From Betaproteobacteria bacterium (GTDB taxonomy: Bacteria; Pseudomonadota; Gammaproteobacteria; Burkholderiales; Casimicrobiaceae): DNA of 64,000 bases. The notes under the pieces are model-generated. The model had not been told where the DNA came from, made no database searches, and saw nothing but the letters and a program-made list of their open reading frames with translations. Shown in pieces: positions 7,750 through 16,876 of the stretch. Position 1 is the first letter of the stretch. Every line of letters starts with the position of its first letter. A program made the position numbers and the translations under genes. The stretch lies in assembly GCA_016192065.1 (NCBI GenBank), contig JACPUX010000072.1, positions 1 through 64,000 of the forward strand, given 5' to 3'.

Positions 7750-9270
7750 ATGAAGAAGAGCACCATCGCCAGGGCGCTTGCCGCGTTATGCCTAGCGGGC
7801 AGCGGCGCGCCGGCACTGGCCACCAATGGCATGAATATGGAAGGTTACGGGCCGATCGCCACGGGGATGGGGGGTGCGTCCATGGCTTTCGACAACGGCA
7901 CCGCCGGCGTCATTAACAATCCCGCCACCCTGGGCCTGATGGGCGAGGGCAGCCGCATCGACGTGGCCCTTGGCTTTCTGGGGCCGAACGTCTCCTCGTC
8001 GGCCATGGGGATGCGCTCCGACTCCCGAGGCGACGCGTACTACATGCCGGCATTTGGTTTCGTCGCCAAGCGGGGCGCGCTGAGCTACGGCGTGGGTGTC
8101 TTCGCGCAAGGCGGCATGGGCACGGAATACGGCACCAGCTCCATTCTGAATGGCTACCGCTCGGCCATGGGCAGCATGGGCATGAATGGTGTTCCCGTCG
8201 CCATGGGTGGCGACGGCTTGCCGGCCAACGAGAATCGCTCCGAGGTGGGCGTGGGCGCGCTAATTTTTCCGGTCGCTTTTAATGTCAGCCCCAATCTGAC
8301 CATCGGCGGCGCCCTCGACTACAAGTGGGCGGGCATGGATGTGATGATGCAGCTGCCCGGTGCCACCATGGCCGGGATGATGCAGCCCGGAGGCAGCGGT
8401 GTGGGCAGCATTTCGGGGAGCATGGTCAACGGCTTTGGCTTGGCGATGACGCCTGGTTCGGGTGGTCCCGGCGTGGCGATGCTGAGCGACCTCAATTGGG
8501 GGCAATTCAAGTTCTCCAATAGCAACGATTACACCGGACGCGCCAATGCCACGGGCTGGGGCGGCCGGTTTGGATTGGTCTACAAGGCCAGCCCGGAACT
8601 GAGCTTTGGCGCGAGCTATCATCTCCAGTCGAAGATCGCCGACCTCGAAGGCCGTGCTGACCTGGCGATGAACGTCAATATGATGAACAACGCCATGACC
8701 AATGTGCCGGTCAACGTTTCCGGACGCATCGCAGTGCATGACTTTCAGTGGCCTTCGATGTTCGGCGTGGGGGCGGCCTATCAAGCGGGTGGCCAATGGC
8801 TGATTGCGGCGGACTACCGGCGCATCAACTGGAGCGAGGTCATGGACAAGTTCCGCATGACTTTTACCGCCGACCCGCAGCAAAGCGATCCCGCCGCCCA
8901 GGGCATATTGCAGTTCATGGCCGCCAACGGGATTACCTCTGGTGATTTGAGTGCGGTTCTGAACCAGCACTGGAAGAACCAGAATGTCTTGCAGGTTGGT
9001 GTGTCCTACCGGGCAAGCGATGCGCTGACCCTGCGCGCCGGATTCAACACCGCCAACAATCCGGTGCCCAATGACACCGTGAACGCCCTTTTTCCGGCCA
9101 CCGTGAAAACCCATTACACCATTGGTCTGGGCTACGCCTTCAGCAAGGTCTCCGAAGTAAACTTCTCAGCCACCTTCGCGAGCAAGAACACGGTTGAAAA
9201 CTCGGGCGCTGGAATGAGCATCAGCCACAGCCAGTTCAATTGGCAACTGATGTACACTCATCGCTTGTAG
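7750..9270 (+). CDS. outer membrane transport protein, OMPP1/FadL/TodX family
   Basis: A 506-residue outer membrane beta-barrel protein with a signal peptide ending at PALA-TNG. The mature N-terminus (TNGMNMEGYGPIATGMGGASMAFDNGTAGVINNPA) is characteristic of FadL-type channels, which pass hydrophobic molecules through the outer membrane. It closes with aromatic-ending strands (FNWQLMYTHRL). It lies between dsrE2 and soxY on the same strand with its own AAGGAGG site, so it is probably part of the sulfur gene unit. Transport of a hydrophobic sulfur species is a hypothesis only. The sequence is unusually rich in Met and Gly. Confidence 0.85.
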   Translation: MKKSTIARALAALCLAGSGAPALATNGMNMEGYGPIATGMGGASMAFDNGTAGVINNPATLGLMGEGSRIDVALGFLGPNVSSSAMGMRSDSRGDAYYMPAFGFVAKRGALSYGVGVFAQGGMGTEYGTSSILNGYRSAMGSMGMNGVPVAMGGDGLPANENRSEVGVGALIFPVAFNVSPNLTIGGALDYKWAGMDVMMQLPGATMAGMMQPGGSGVGSISGSMVNGFGLAMTPGSGGPGVAMLSDLNWGQFKFSNSNDYTGRANATGWGGRFGLVYKASPELSFGASYHLQSKIADLEGRADLAMNVNMMNNAMTNVPVNVSGRIAVHDFQWPSMFGVGAAYQAGGQWLIAADYRRINWSEVMDKFRMTFTADPQQSDPAAQGILQFMAANGITSGDLSAVLNQHWKNQNVLQVGVSYRASDALTLRAGFNTANNPVPNDTVNALFPATVKTHYTIGLGYAFSKVSEVNFSATFASKNTVENSGAGMSISHSQFNWQLMYTHRL

Positions 9271-9422
9271 AGCGGCCATGGACAGCACGACTGGCCCGGT
9301 GATCTCGTCCTGTTCTTTACCTGCAATGTTCCGGCGCGGCCCGAGGCGTCGGCCGCAACATGGCTTGCCGGGCACGTGTCTTCTTTAGCCGTCAGTTGAC
9401 GATTCAATCCCTGGAGGATCTT

Positions 9423-9884
9423 ATGTTGATTCATCGTCGCCGAGTCTTGCGCTGGGGTGCTGGCGCCTTGTTGGCGGGAGTCGCCGGCCTGGCGATGCCG
9501 CTGCGCCTACTGGCCGCGGAATGGAAAAAATCCGCCTTCACCGCGCGTGACCCCAAGACCGCGCTCACCGAGTTGGGTATCGGCAATTACACCGAAAGCC
9601 GGGAGGTGCTGCTGAAGGCTCCCGACATCGCCGAAAACGGTGCCGTGGTGCCGGTGGAAGTAAGCAGTCTATTGCCCAACACCACGGAAATCCTTGTCGT
9701 CGGCGAGAAGAACCCCGTCCCTCTGGTAGCGCGCTTCATCATCGGCCCGGGCATGGCGCCGGAGATTTCGCTGCGCATGAAAATGGCTGAAACCGGCAAG
9801 GTGCGTGCGCTGGTGAAATCGGGCGGAAACTATTACAGCAGCGCCAAGGAAGTGAAAATCACCATCGGCGGCTGTGGCGGCTAA
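9423..9884 (+). CDS. soxY: thiosulfate oxidation carrier protein SoxY
   Basis: A 153-residue periplasmic protein. Sulfur intermediates are bound to the cysteine of the C-terminal swinging arm, seen here as GGCGG at the very end. The N-terminus has a Tat-like signal (MLIHRRRVLRWGAGALLAGV, cleavage near LLAAE). The start ATG at 9423 follows CTGGAGGATCTT. The SoxY fold region (VPVEVSSLLPNTTEILVVGEKNPVPLVARF) is typical. It is followed directly by soxZ, with which it forms the SoxYZ complex exported by the folded-protein route. Confidence 0.95.
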   Translation: MLIHRRRVLRWGAGALLAGVAGLAMPLRLLAAEWKKSAFTARDPKTALTELGIGNYTESREVLLKAPDIAENGAVVPVEVSSLLPNTTEILVVGEKNPVPLVARFIIGPGMAPEISLRMKMAETGKVRALVKSGGNYYSSAKEVKITIGGCGG

Positions 9885-9898
9885 GGCAAGGAGCGATC

Positions 9899-10210
9899 AT
9901 GGCGGATTCGATCAAAGTGCGCGCCCAAATGCAGGGCAGTGGCGCCGAGGTGCGGGTGCTGATCAATCACCCGATGGAAACCGGGGTGCGCAAGGACGAG
10001 AAAGGCGCGGTGGTGCCGGCGCATTTCATTCAGAGTCTGCGCATCACCCATAACGGCAATGCGGTGCTGGAGTCGCTTTGGGGGGTGGGCATCTCGCAGA
10101 ACCCCTATTTGCGACTCAAGCTCGCTTCGGCCAAGCCCGGCGACAAGATCGCGGTCGCGTGGGAAGACAACCTCGGGAAGAAAGACGCCACGGAGGTGAC
10201 GGTGCAGTAG
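9899..10210 (+). CDS. soxZ: thiosulfate oxidation carrier complex protein SoxZ
   Basis: A 103-residue protein without a signal peptide, consistent with co-export bound to SoxY. Family features are RAQMQGSGAEVRVLINHPMETG, FIQSLRITHNG and the immunoglobulin-like strand pattern ending in KIAVAWEDNLGKKD. It lies 14 bases after soxY with AAGGAG before the ATG. SoxYZ presents the substrate to SoxXA and SoxB. Confidence 0.95.
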   Translation: MADSIKVRAQMQGSGAEVRVLINHPMETGVRKDEKGAVVPAHFIQSLRITHNGNAVLESLWGVGISQNPYLRLKLASAKPGDKIAVAWEDNLGKKDATEVTVQ

Positions 10211-10256
10211 TCAAGGAATGCCCCAAAGAAGAACTCACGGGGCGGAAGGAGGAAGC

Positions 10257-11522
10257 ATGCGCAAAAAAATCGGGGTGGGCCTCGTGCTCGCCGCATTGGG
10301 TATCCTCGGCGGCTGCCAGATTTTCGGAGATTGGGGATCGAAAAGCGAGGCGCCTTTGGCGCTGGAGGGTTCGGCGGCACCGACACCCTGGAAGCGCTAC
10401 ACGGTCGAGCCCTTGGGCGTTCGCTGGCCGCAAACCGACTGGAAGAATTTCAATAACCTCGTGCAGACGGTGTCGCCGCCGGTGGGCGCTTTACCCAAGA
10501 TCGAGGGCCCCATTCCTGGCGATGCCGAAAAAGGCAAGAAACTCGTCGTTGACCGCAGCCGGGGGGGCGGTTGCATCACCTGTCATATCCTGGGCAATAC
10601 CGGTTCGCAGCCGGGGAATCCGGGACCTGACCTTTCGCTCATCGGCGCGCAACGTACGCCGGAATGGCTGTTCGCCCAGATCTGGGATGCGCGCCACACC
10701 AACCCGCAGAGCTTCATGCCGCCCTGGGGTGCGCATGGTGTCTTTAACGTCGAGGAAGTGCGCGACATGGTCGCTTTTCTCATGACCCTGAAGACGCCGG
10801 CGGAATTCAAAAACGAGAACGAAAATCCCAACAAACGGCCCGCGCCTGTGGAGACGCGGCCCAACCTCGATCCCACCGAGAACCCAGCCGCTTTCGCGTC
10901 CGACAAAGGTGCCGCCGCGTTCCGCACCGTGGGTGCCAAAGGCAAAGCATGCAGTGACTGCCACAGCGATCCAGCGCGCCAGTTCAGGACCTGGGGCGCG
11001 CAAATGCCGCGGTATGAGGCGCGGCTCGACAAAGTCTTGGGCGTGGAGGAGTTCGTCACCCGCCACGCGCGTGCCACGACCGGCGCTGATTACCCGATGC
11101 AGGGTGAGACCAACCTCGCTCTGGCGATTTACCTTCGCGCTCTAGCCAACGGTCAGCCCATTGCAGTCGATACTTCGAGCTCCGGTGCGGCGGCGGCCTT
11201 GGCCCGCGGTCAGGCACTGATGGACAAGAAAGTGGGGCAGCTCAACTTCTCCTGCCGCGACTGCCACGATCCGGAACGAGGCGGCAATCACTGGTTCCGT
11301 GGCCAGTACGTGAGCGGTCTGCCCAATCTGTTGGGCCATTTCCCCACCTGGCGTACCGCACGCGGCGAAGTTTGGGACATCCGCAAGCGCTTCCAGTGGT
11401 GCAACGTTTCCGTGCGCGCCAACGAACTGCCGCCCGATGCACGCGAGTACGGCGACATCGAACTCGCGCTCACCGCCTTGAATGCCGGCCGCAAGATCTC
11501 CGTGCCGGGGATACGCCATTGA
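10257..11522 (+). CDS. soxXA: fused SoxX-SoxA triheme cytochrome c
   Basis: A single 421-residue protein combining SoxX and SoxA, which are usually separate subunits. Residues 1-20 resemble a lipoprotein signal (GILGGC, Cys20). The SoxX half (about 85-180) has the haem motif CITCH at 106-110 and a likely axial Met154 in SFMPPWG. The SoxA half has CSDCH (232-236) and CRDCH (333-337) plus Cys382 in RFQWCNVS, the position of the cysteine persulfide haem ligand. A low-complexity linker (NENENPNKRPAPVE) joins the halves. SoxXA oxidatively couples thiosulfate to SoxY. The start ATG 10257 follows AAGGAGGA. The reading frame is continuous with no frameshift. Confidence 0.92.
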   Translation: MRKKIGVGLVLAALGILGGCQIFGDWGSKSEAPLALEGSAAPTPWKRYTVEPLGVRWPQTDWKNFNNLVQTVSPPVGALPKIEGPIPGDAEKGKKLVVDRSRGGGCITCHILGNTGSQPGNPGPDLSLIGAQRTPEWLFAQIWDARHTNPQSFMPPWGAHGVFNVEEVRDMVAFLMTLKTPAEFKNENENPNKRPAPVETRPNLDPTENPAAFASDKGAAAFRTVGAKGKACSDCHSDPARQFRTWGAQMPRYEARLDKVLGVEEFVTRHARATTGADYPMQGETNLALAIYLRALANGQPIAVDTSSSGAAAALARGQALMDKKVGQLNFSCRDCHDPERGGNHWFRGQYVSGLPNLLGHFPTWRTARGEVWDIRKRFQWCNVSVRANELPPDAREYGDIELALTALNAGRKISVPGIRH

Positions 11523-11544
11523 TCCCAAGTCCCGACACGGTTTC

Positions 11545-11615
11545 GTAGGAACGGCCTTGGCCACGAAGGGCGGTCGCTACGACGCACCACCCTTTCGCGG
11601 GCAGGCCTGCTCCTG
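11545..11615. repeat. REP-like pair between soxXA and soxB
   Basis: Two opposed copies of a REP-like unit lie at 11545-11567 (GTAGGAACGGCCTTGG core) and 11593-11615 (TTCGCGGGCAGGCCTGC core). The general form, GTAGGAGCGG then GCCCGCGAA, is that of known bacterial REP palindromes. Similar opposed pairs occur at 29504, 34744 and 44814. Confidence 0.65.
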
Positions 11616-11645
11616 CAAAACCAAATCTCGGCGTAGGTTCACGCC

Positions 11646-13352
11646 ATGAACCGGCGCGAATTTTTTAACGTGCTCGCGGCGGCCGGCGCCTGCGGTCTCA
11701 ATTGGCGCCAGGCCAGCGCGGCGCAGGCGGAAAGCCAACTCTACGATCCGCCCCCGTTTGGCCGGGTCTCGCTGCTGCATTTCACCGACTGCCACGCGCA
11801 ACTGCTCCCAAGCTACTATCGCGAGCCGTCGATGAACCTCGGCGCCGGCGCGGCGCGCGGGCGCCCGCCGCATTTGGTGGGCGCGGCGCTGCTCAAGCAC
11901 TTTCAGATCGCCGCCGGCAGCCCCCAAGCGCATGCCTTCACCTACCTCGACTTCGAGCGCGCCGCGCGGCGCTTTGGCAAGGTGGGCGGCTTCGCGCATC
12001 TCGCCACCCTGGTGAAGCGGCTCAAAGCCTCGCGCCCCGGCGCCTTGCTGCTCGATGGCGGCGACACCTGGCAAGGCTCGGCGGTGTCGCTGTGGACCCA
12101 AGGCCGCGACATGATCGAAGCCGCCAAGCTTCTGGGCGTCGAGATCATGACCGCACATTGGGAATTCACCTACGGCGCGGCGCGGGTGCAGGAAGCGATC
12201 GCCAAAGAGCTTGCCGGACGCATCGAGTTCCTGGCGCAGAACGTGAAGACCCTGGATTTCGGCGACCCGGTGTTCGCCGCGTCCACCCTGCGGCATGTGA
12301 ATGGCGTGGCGGTGGGCATCGTCGGCCAGGCCTTTCCCTACACGCCCATCGCCAATCCGCGCCACCTCATTCCCGATTGGACTTTCGGCATCAACGAAGA
12401 CGACTTGCAAGCCGCGGTCAATGCCTTGCGCGGCAAGGGTGCGGCGGCGGTGGTGCTCTTGTCGCACAACGGCATGGACGTGGACATGAAGCTTGCCTCG
12501 CGCCTGCGCGGCATCGACGCCATCCTCGGCGGCCATACGCACGACGGCTTGCCGCGCGCGATGGTGGTGGACAACCCGAGCGGCAAGACCGTGGTCACCA
12601 ACGCCGGCTCCAATGGCAAATACCTGGGTGTGCTGGATCTCGAAGTGAAAGGCAAAGCCGTCAGCGACTTCCGCTACCGTCTGCTGCCGGTGTTCTCCGA
12701 CCTGCTGCCCGCCGATGCCGCCATGAGCGCGTTGATCGACAAGACCCGCGCGCCCCATCGCGCCAAACTCGAAGAACCGCTGGCGCGCACCGAAGGTTTG
12801 CTCTATCGGCGCGGCAACTTCAACGGCTCCTGGGACCAGTTGATCCTCGACGCCCTGATGGCCGAAAAAGACGCCCCCATCGCCTTTTCACCGGGCTTTC
12901 GCTGGGGCACCACGCTGCTGCCCAACAGCACCATCACCATGGAAGATCTGCTCAGTCAGACCGCCATCACTTACCCCCACACCACGGTTACCGAAATGAG
13001 CGGGGCGACCATCAAGACCATTCTGGAAGACGTCGCCGACAACCTCTTCAACCCCGACCCCTACTACCAGCAAGGCGGCGACATGGTGCGCGTGGGCGGG
13101 CTCAAGTACCGCTGCCAGCCGCACGCCGCCATGGGCAGGCGCATCAGCGACATGCAGCTCGCCGGAAAACCCATCGAAGCCGACAAGACCTACCGCGTGG
13201 CCGGCTGGGCGCCGGTGGCACCGGGAGCGCGGGGCGAACCGATCTGGGAACTCGTCGCCCGCTGGCTGCGCACGCAAAAAACCCTCGCGGCGCGCAGGCC
13301 CAACCTGCCGGAACTCGTGGGCGTGGCGGGGGATGCCGGGTGGGCGGGGTGA
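11646..13352 (+). CDS. soxB: thiosulfohydrolase SoxB
   Basis: A 568-residue periplasmic dimanganese enzyme that hydrolyses the terminal sulfone from SoxY-bound intermediates to release sulfate. The Tat-type signal NRREFFNVLAAAG starts the protein. Metal-site motifs are HFTDCHAQ, LLDGGDTWQGS, AHWEFTYG, LLSHNGMDVD and GGHTHDGL, all as in the SoxB branch of the 5'-nucleotidase superfamily. It lies 123 bases after soxXA, separated by REP-like elements. No soxC or soxD follows, consistent with the branched Sox pathway in which the remaining sulfane sulfur goes to Dsr. Confidence 0.95.
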   Translation: MNRREFFNVLAAAGACGLNWRQASAAQAESQLYDPPPFGRVSLLHFTDCHAQLLPSYYREPSMNLGAGAARGRPPHLVGAALLKHFQIAAGSPQAHAFTYLDFERAARRFGKVGGFAHLATLVKRLKASRPGALLLDGGDTWQGSAVSLWTQGRDMIEAAKLLGVEIMTAHWEFTYGAARVQEAIAKELAGRIEFLAQNVKTLDFGDPVFAASTLRHVNGVAVGIVGQAFPYTPIANPRHLIPDWTFGINEDDLQAAVNALRGKGAAAVVLLSHNGMDVDMKLASRLRGIDAILGGHTHDGLPRAMVVDNPSGKTVVTNAGSNGKYLGVLDLEVKGKAVSDFRYRLLPVFSDLLPADAAMSALIDKTRAPHRAKLEEPLARTEGLLYRRGNFNGSWDQLILDALMAEKDAPIAFSPGFRWGTTLLPNSTITMEDLLSQTAITYPHTTVTEMSGATIKTILEDVADNLFNPDPYYQQGGDMVRVGGLKYRCQPHAAMGRRISDMQLAGKPIEADKTYRVAGWAPVAPGARGEPIWELVARWLRTQKTLAARRPNLPELVGVAGDAGWAG

Positions 13353-13456
13353 GGCAAGCGCAGCCGCGACGCTGACGAAGCAGGATCGCCGGCGCGATAC
13401 GGCATCGGTGTCGAGCGGGGCCGAACGGCGTACAGTCGCAGCTACGAGGCCGACCG

Positions 13457-14266
13457 ATGACCCTCCCACTGCCCACGATCTTCATCTCCCACGGCGCGCC
13501 AAGCTTCGCGCTGGAGCCAGGCATCGCCGGCGCGCGCCTCGCAGACTTGGGCAAAACGCTGCCACGGCCCCAGGCCGTGGTGGTGATCTCGCCGCATTGG
13601 CAAACGCCAGGCATCGCAGTCACCGCGGCGGCGGCCCCCGCGACCTTGCACGACTTCGCCGGATTTGGCGCCGCGCTGGAGCAATTGCGCTACGCCGCGC
13701 CGGGCGACCCCGAACTCGCCGCCGAAGTGGCCACGCTCCTCGGGGCGGCGGGCTGGCCTGCGCGGCTTGACCCGCAACGCGGTCGCGATCATGGCGTTTG
13801 GGTGCCGCTGCTGCACCTTTACCCCGCGGCCGATCTGCCGGTGATTCAAGTCTCCATGCCCCTGCGGCTCGATGCCAAGGGCGCCTGGGCGCTGGGCACG
13901 GCGCTCTCCCCACTGGCCCGACGGGGGGTGCTGCTCATCGGTTCAGGCAGCCTCACCCACAACCTTTATGAACTCCAGCCCGATCACCTCGAGCCCCAAG
14001 CCTATGTCGCCGAATTCGCCGCCTGGGTGCGGGACGCCCTGCGCCACGCCGACCGCGAGCGTCTGCTCGACACGCTGCGCTTGGCGCCGCATGCCACGCG
14101 CGCCCACCCCACACCGGAACACTTCCTGCCCCTTATCCTTGCCGCCGGCGCGGCCCGCCTGGGCGAGGCGGGCGGGGCCGCCAGCGTACAGGTGCTGCCC
14201 GGGGAGGTCATGCATGGGGTGCTGGCCATGGAGGGGTATCTGTTTGCCAACACATCGGTGCCGTGA
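13457..14266 (+). CDS. DODA-type extradiol dioxygenase (LigB/YgiD family)
   Basis: A 269-residue class III extradiol ring-cleavage dioxygenase fold protein. Metal-binding histidines are expected in FISHGAPS (residue 11), VISPHW, RDHGVWVPL and GSLTHNL, all present. The YgiD group acts on DOPA-like catechols in vitro, but the native substrate is usually unknown. It starts 104 bases after soxB on the same strand; a link to sulfur metabolism is not indicated by sequence. Confidence 0.88.
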   Translation: MTLPLPTIFISHGAPSFALEPGIAGARLADLGKTLPRPQAVVVISPHWQTPGIAVTAAAAPATLHDFAGFGAALEQLRYAAPGDPELAAEVATLLGAAGWPARLDPQRGRDHGVWVPLLHLYPAADLPVIQVSMPLRLDAKGAWALGTALSPLARRGVLLIGSGSLTHNLYELQPDHLEPQAYVAEFAAWVRDALRHADRERLLDTLRLAPHATRAHPTPEHFLPLILAAGAARLGEAGGAASVQVLPGEVMHGVLAMEGYLFANTSVP

Positions 14267-14497
14267 GGCTCTGTACTGTCGTCGATCGCTCGCGGCCGCA
14301 GCGCCCCGGAGACGCCCTCAGCCGGACTGGCGACGGCGGTTCCAAGTCCGGCATCAACGCGGCCGAGCCAGGCCATTGGCGAACATGCATGCCTGCGGCT
14401 AGGCAGATGGACAAAAGACCAACGAGAGACCTCGTTCTTGGCGGCGCCGCGAAGCGGCACACCCTGGTCTGTGCCCCAGCGGGGCTCAGACCAGGGT
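14267..14497. other. left flank of CRISPR array with terminal hairpin
   Basis: This 231-bp gap has no supported gene. Its last 37 bases (14461-14497) form a long hairpin: ACCCTGGTCTG pairs with CAGACCAGGGT, and an inner GCCCC pairs with GGGGC around an AGC loop, with one T-T mismatch. The hairpin ends exactly one base before the first CRISPR repeat. Because predicted crRNAs read rightwards, this is the promoter-side flank of the array and a candidate leader, though it is not AT-rich. Confidence 0.55.
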
Positions 14498-16813
14498 GTT
14501 GTAGCTCCCTCTCTCACCCCGGAAGGCTACAATCCAGACCGTCGACGGCAATATCGTCGAGCAGGTTGTAGCTCCCTCTCTCACCCCGGAAGGCTACAAT
14601 CCCGCCCGTCTTGACCCCCGCCGCCACTTGGGTTGTAGCTCCCTCTCTCACCCCGGAAGGCTACAATCGAGCGAAACAACGAGTGCGCCCAGATCCGAGT
14701 TGTAGCTCCCTCTCTCACCCCGGAAGGCTACAATCCTACAAGTCCAAAGAGGCGCTGCGGGCCGGGTTGTAGCTCCCTCTCTCACCCCGGAAGGCTACAA
14801 TCATCGCGCCCGCGATAGTTTGTCAATCGGCGGTTGTAGCTCCCTCTCTCACCCCGGAAGGCTACAATCGCGCCGCGCAATCATCATCCGCCAGGGCAAG
14901 TTGTAGCTCCCTCTCTCACCCCGGAAGGCTACAATCCCTGGCCCAGCGCATTCTGGCCGCGCTTTGGTTGTAGCTCCCTCTCTCACCCCGGAAGGCTACA
15001 ATCCGCTTCATCAGTTGATAGCAGATCTGGCCGGTTGTAGCTCCCTCTCTCACCCCGGAAGGCTACAATCGGGGGTGACGCAGGGTACGCGGTGCGCCTC
15101 GTTGTAGCTCCCTCTCTCACCCCGGAAGGCTACAATCCACGTCGACCAGAGCCAGCGCGACGCCAAACGTTGTAGCTCCCTCTCTCACCCCGGAAGGCTA
15201 CAATCGAAATTGATACCGCTTGCAAAGGAGTCTTGGTTGTAGCTCCCTCTCTCACCCCGGAAGGCTACAATCGAAGCCGGGGCCATAATGCGACACGGCG
15301 GGGTTGTAGCTCCCTCTCTCACCCCGGAAGGCTACAATCAAGTTCAACTGCACCGCGGCGGCAAGGCCGGTTGTAGCTCCCTCTCTCACCCCGGAAGGCT
15401 ACAATCCACGAACTACACCGGCACCGCCGGGCAAACGTTGTAGCTCCCTCTCTCACCCCGGAAGGCTACAATCTGCGGGTGCTGGAGCAACTGCGCGGAG
15501 TGGGTTGTAGCTCCCTCTCTCACCCCGGAAGGCTACAATCTCAAGACCTCAAGACCCCGCCCTCGTTCCTGTTGTAGCTCCCTCTCTCACCCCGGAAGGC
15601 TACAATCCCGCATAGGTGTGGTAATGCTTACGGCGTTGTTGTAGCTCCCTCTCTCACCCCGGAAGGCTACAATCCCGGCCAGCGGAAGTCATCCTTTTAA
15701 ACCGGTTGTAGCTCCCTCTCTCACCCCGGAAGGCTACAATCTTTGGGTAGACGGTGGTGGCGACGCAGACGGTTGTAGCTCCCTCTCTCACCCCGGAAGG
15801 CTACAATCATTTGCGGCGTATTCACCTTCGTTCAGCGCGTTGTAGCTCCCTCTCTCACCCCGGAAGGCTACAATCGGCGACTACGAGGACTCGGCGCCGC
15901 TCGCGGTTGTAGCTCCCTCTCTCACCCCGGAAGGCTACAATCCTCGGCACCGAACTGTGGACCGCGCTGCGCGTTGTAGCTCCCTCTCTCACCCCGGAAG
16001 GCTACAATCAGGATCGGACGGGTATGCGACGATCTACGCGTTGTAGCTCCCTCTCTCACCCCGGAAGGCTACAATCTTCGCGCAGATCATCATTGCGCTT
16101 CTGCGCGTTGTAGCTCCCTCTCTCACCCCGGAAGGCTACAATCGACCGGGGAGCGCGGGGCGGAATGGGCAAAGTTGTAGCTCCCTCTCTCACCCCGGAA
16201 GGCTACAATCTGGGGTCTTAACGTATGTCGGCATGCGGTTGTTGTAGCTCCCTCTCTCACCCCGGAAGGCTACAATCCAAAAGAGATGTTGGGAGCGCGA
16301 CGGCGCAGTTGTAGCTCCCTCTCTCACCCCGGAAGGCTACAATCCAACCGGACCTCGCGTATAAAGCGCGCGAGGTTGTAGCTCCCTCTCTCACCCCGGA
16401 AGGCTACAATCCCCAAAAACAGCGCATCCATAGTGTGTTTTGTTGTAGCTCCCTCTCTCACCCCGGAAGGCTACAATCAGGTGTCGGTCATGATGGGCTC
16501 GCGTCAGGGTTGTAGCTCCCTCTCTCACCCCGGAAGGCTACAATCAAACGAGAAATGTCGATGGTCGAATTCTTGGTTGTAGCTCCCTCTCTCACCCCGG
16601 AAGGCTACAATCCGGATCGAGCGGCATGCCGCTCACGTCGCAGTTGTAGCTCCCTCTCTCACCCCGGAAGGCTACAATCCTGGCTGAGGCGATACAGGCA
16701 TACGAAGCCGTTGTAGCTCCCTCTCTCACCCCGGAAGGCTACAATCTTCAACCCGGACTGGCCGAAAAGCCGGCCAGTTGTAGCTCCCTCTCTCACCCCG
16801 GAAGGCTACAATC
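14498..16813 (+). CRISPR. type II-C CRISPR array, 35 repeats and 34 spacers
   Basis: Thirty-five identical 37-bp repeats begin GTTGTAGCTCCC and end GGCTACAATC (36 bp if the invariant last C is given to the spacers). Spacers are 30 bp, except the tenth, which is 31 bp. Repeat starts step by 67 bases from 14498 to 15101, then from 15169 to 16777. The repeat ends are inverted (TTGTAGC/GCTACAA). The repeat closely resembles the Neisseria type II-C repeat. The anti-repeat at 21487 pairs with the rightward transcript, so crRNAs read on the + strand, as a terminator at 16826 also suggests. Both terminal repeats are undegraded. TACAAT at each repeat end could be a -10 element, as known for Neisseria. 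Confidence 0.98.
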
Positions 16814-16825
16814 TGGCGTCGCGTG

Positions 16826-16861
16826 AATCCCCGTCTGGCTTGGCCTGCACGGGGATTTTTT
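16826..16861 (+). terminator. intrinsic terminator at the end of the CRISPR array
   Basis: AATCCCCGT (16826-16834) pairs with ACGGGGATT (16849-16857), followed by a run of T to 16861. The T-run is on the + strand only, so it would stop rightward array transcription 13 bases after the last repeat, before it enters the convergent cas2 gene. Confidence 0.8.
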
Positions 16862-16876
16862 CGTCGGTTTCGGTCT

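Noticed and set aside
14461-14497. Hairpin read as an intrinsic terminator
   Set aside because: No T-run follows on either strand; it is recorded as a boundary hairpin instead.
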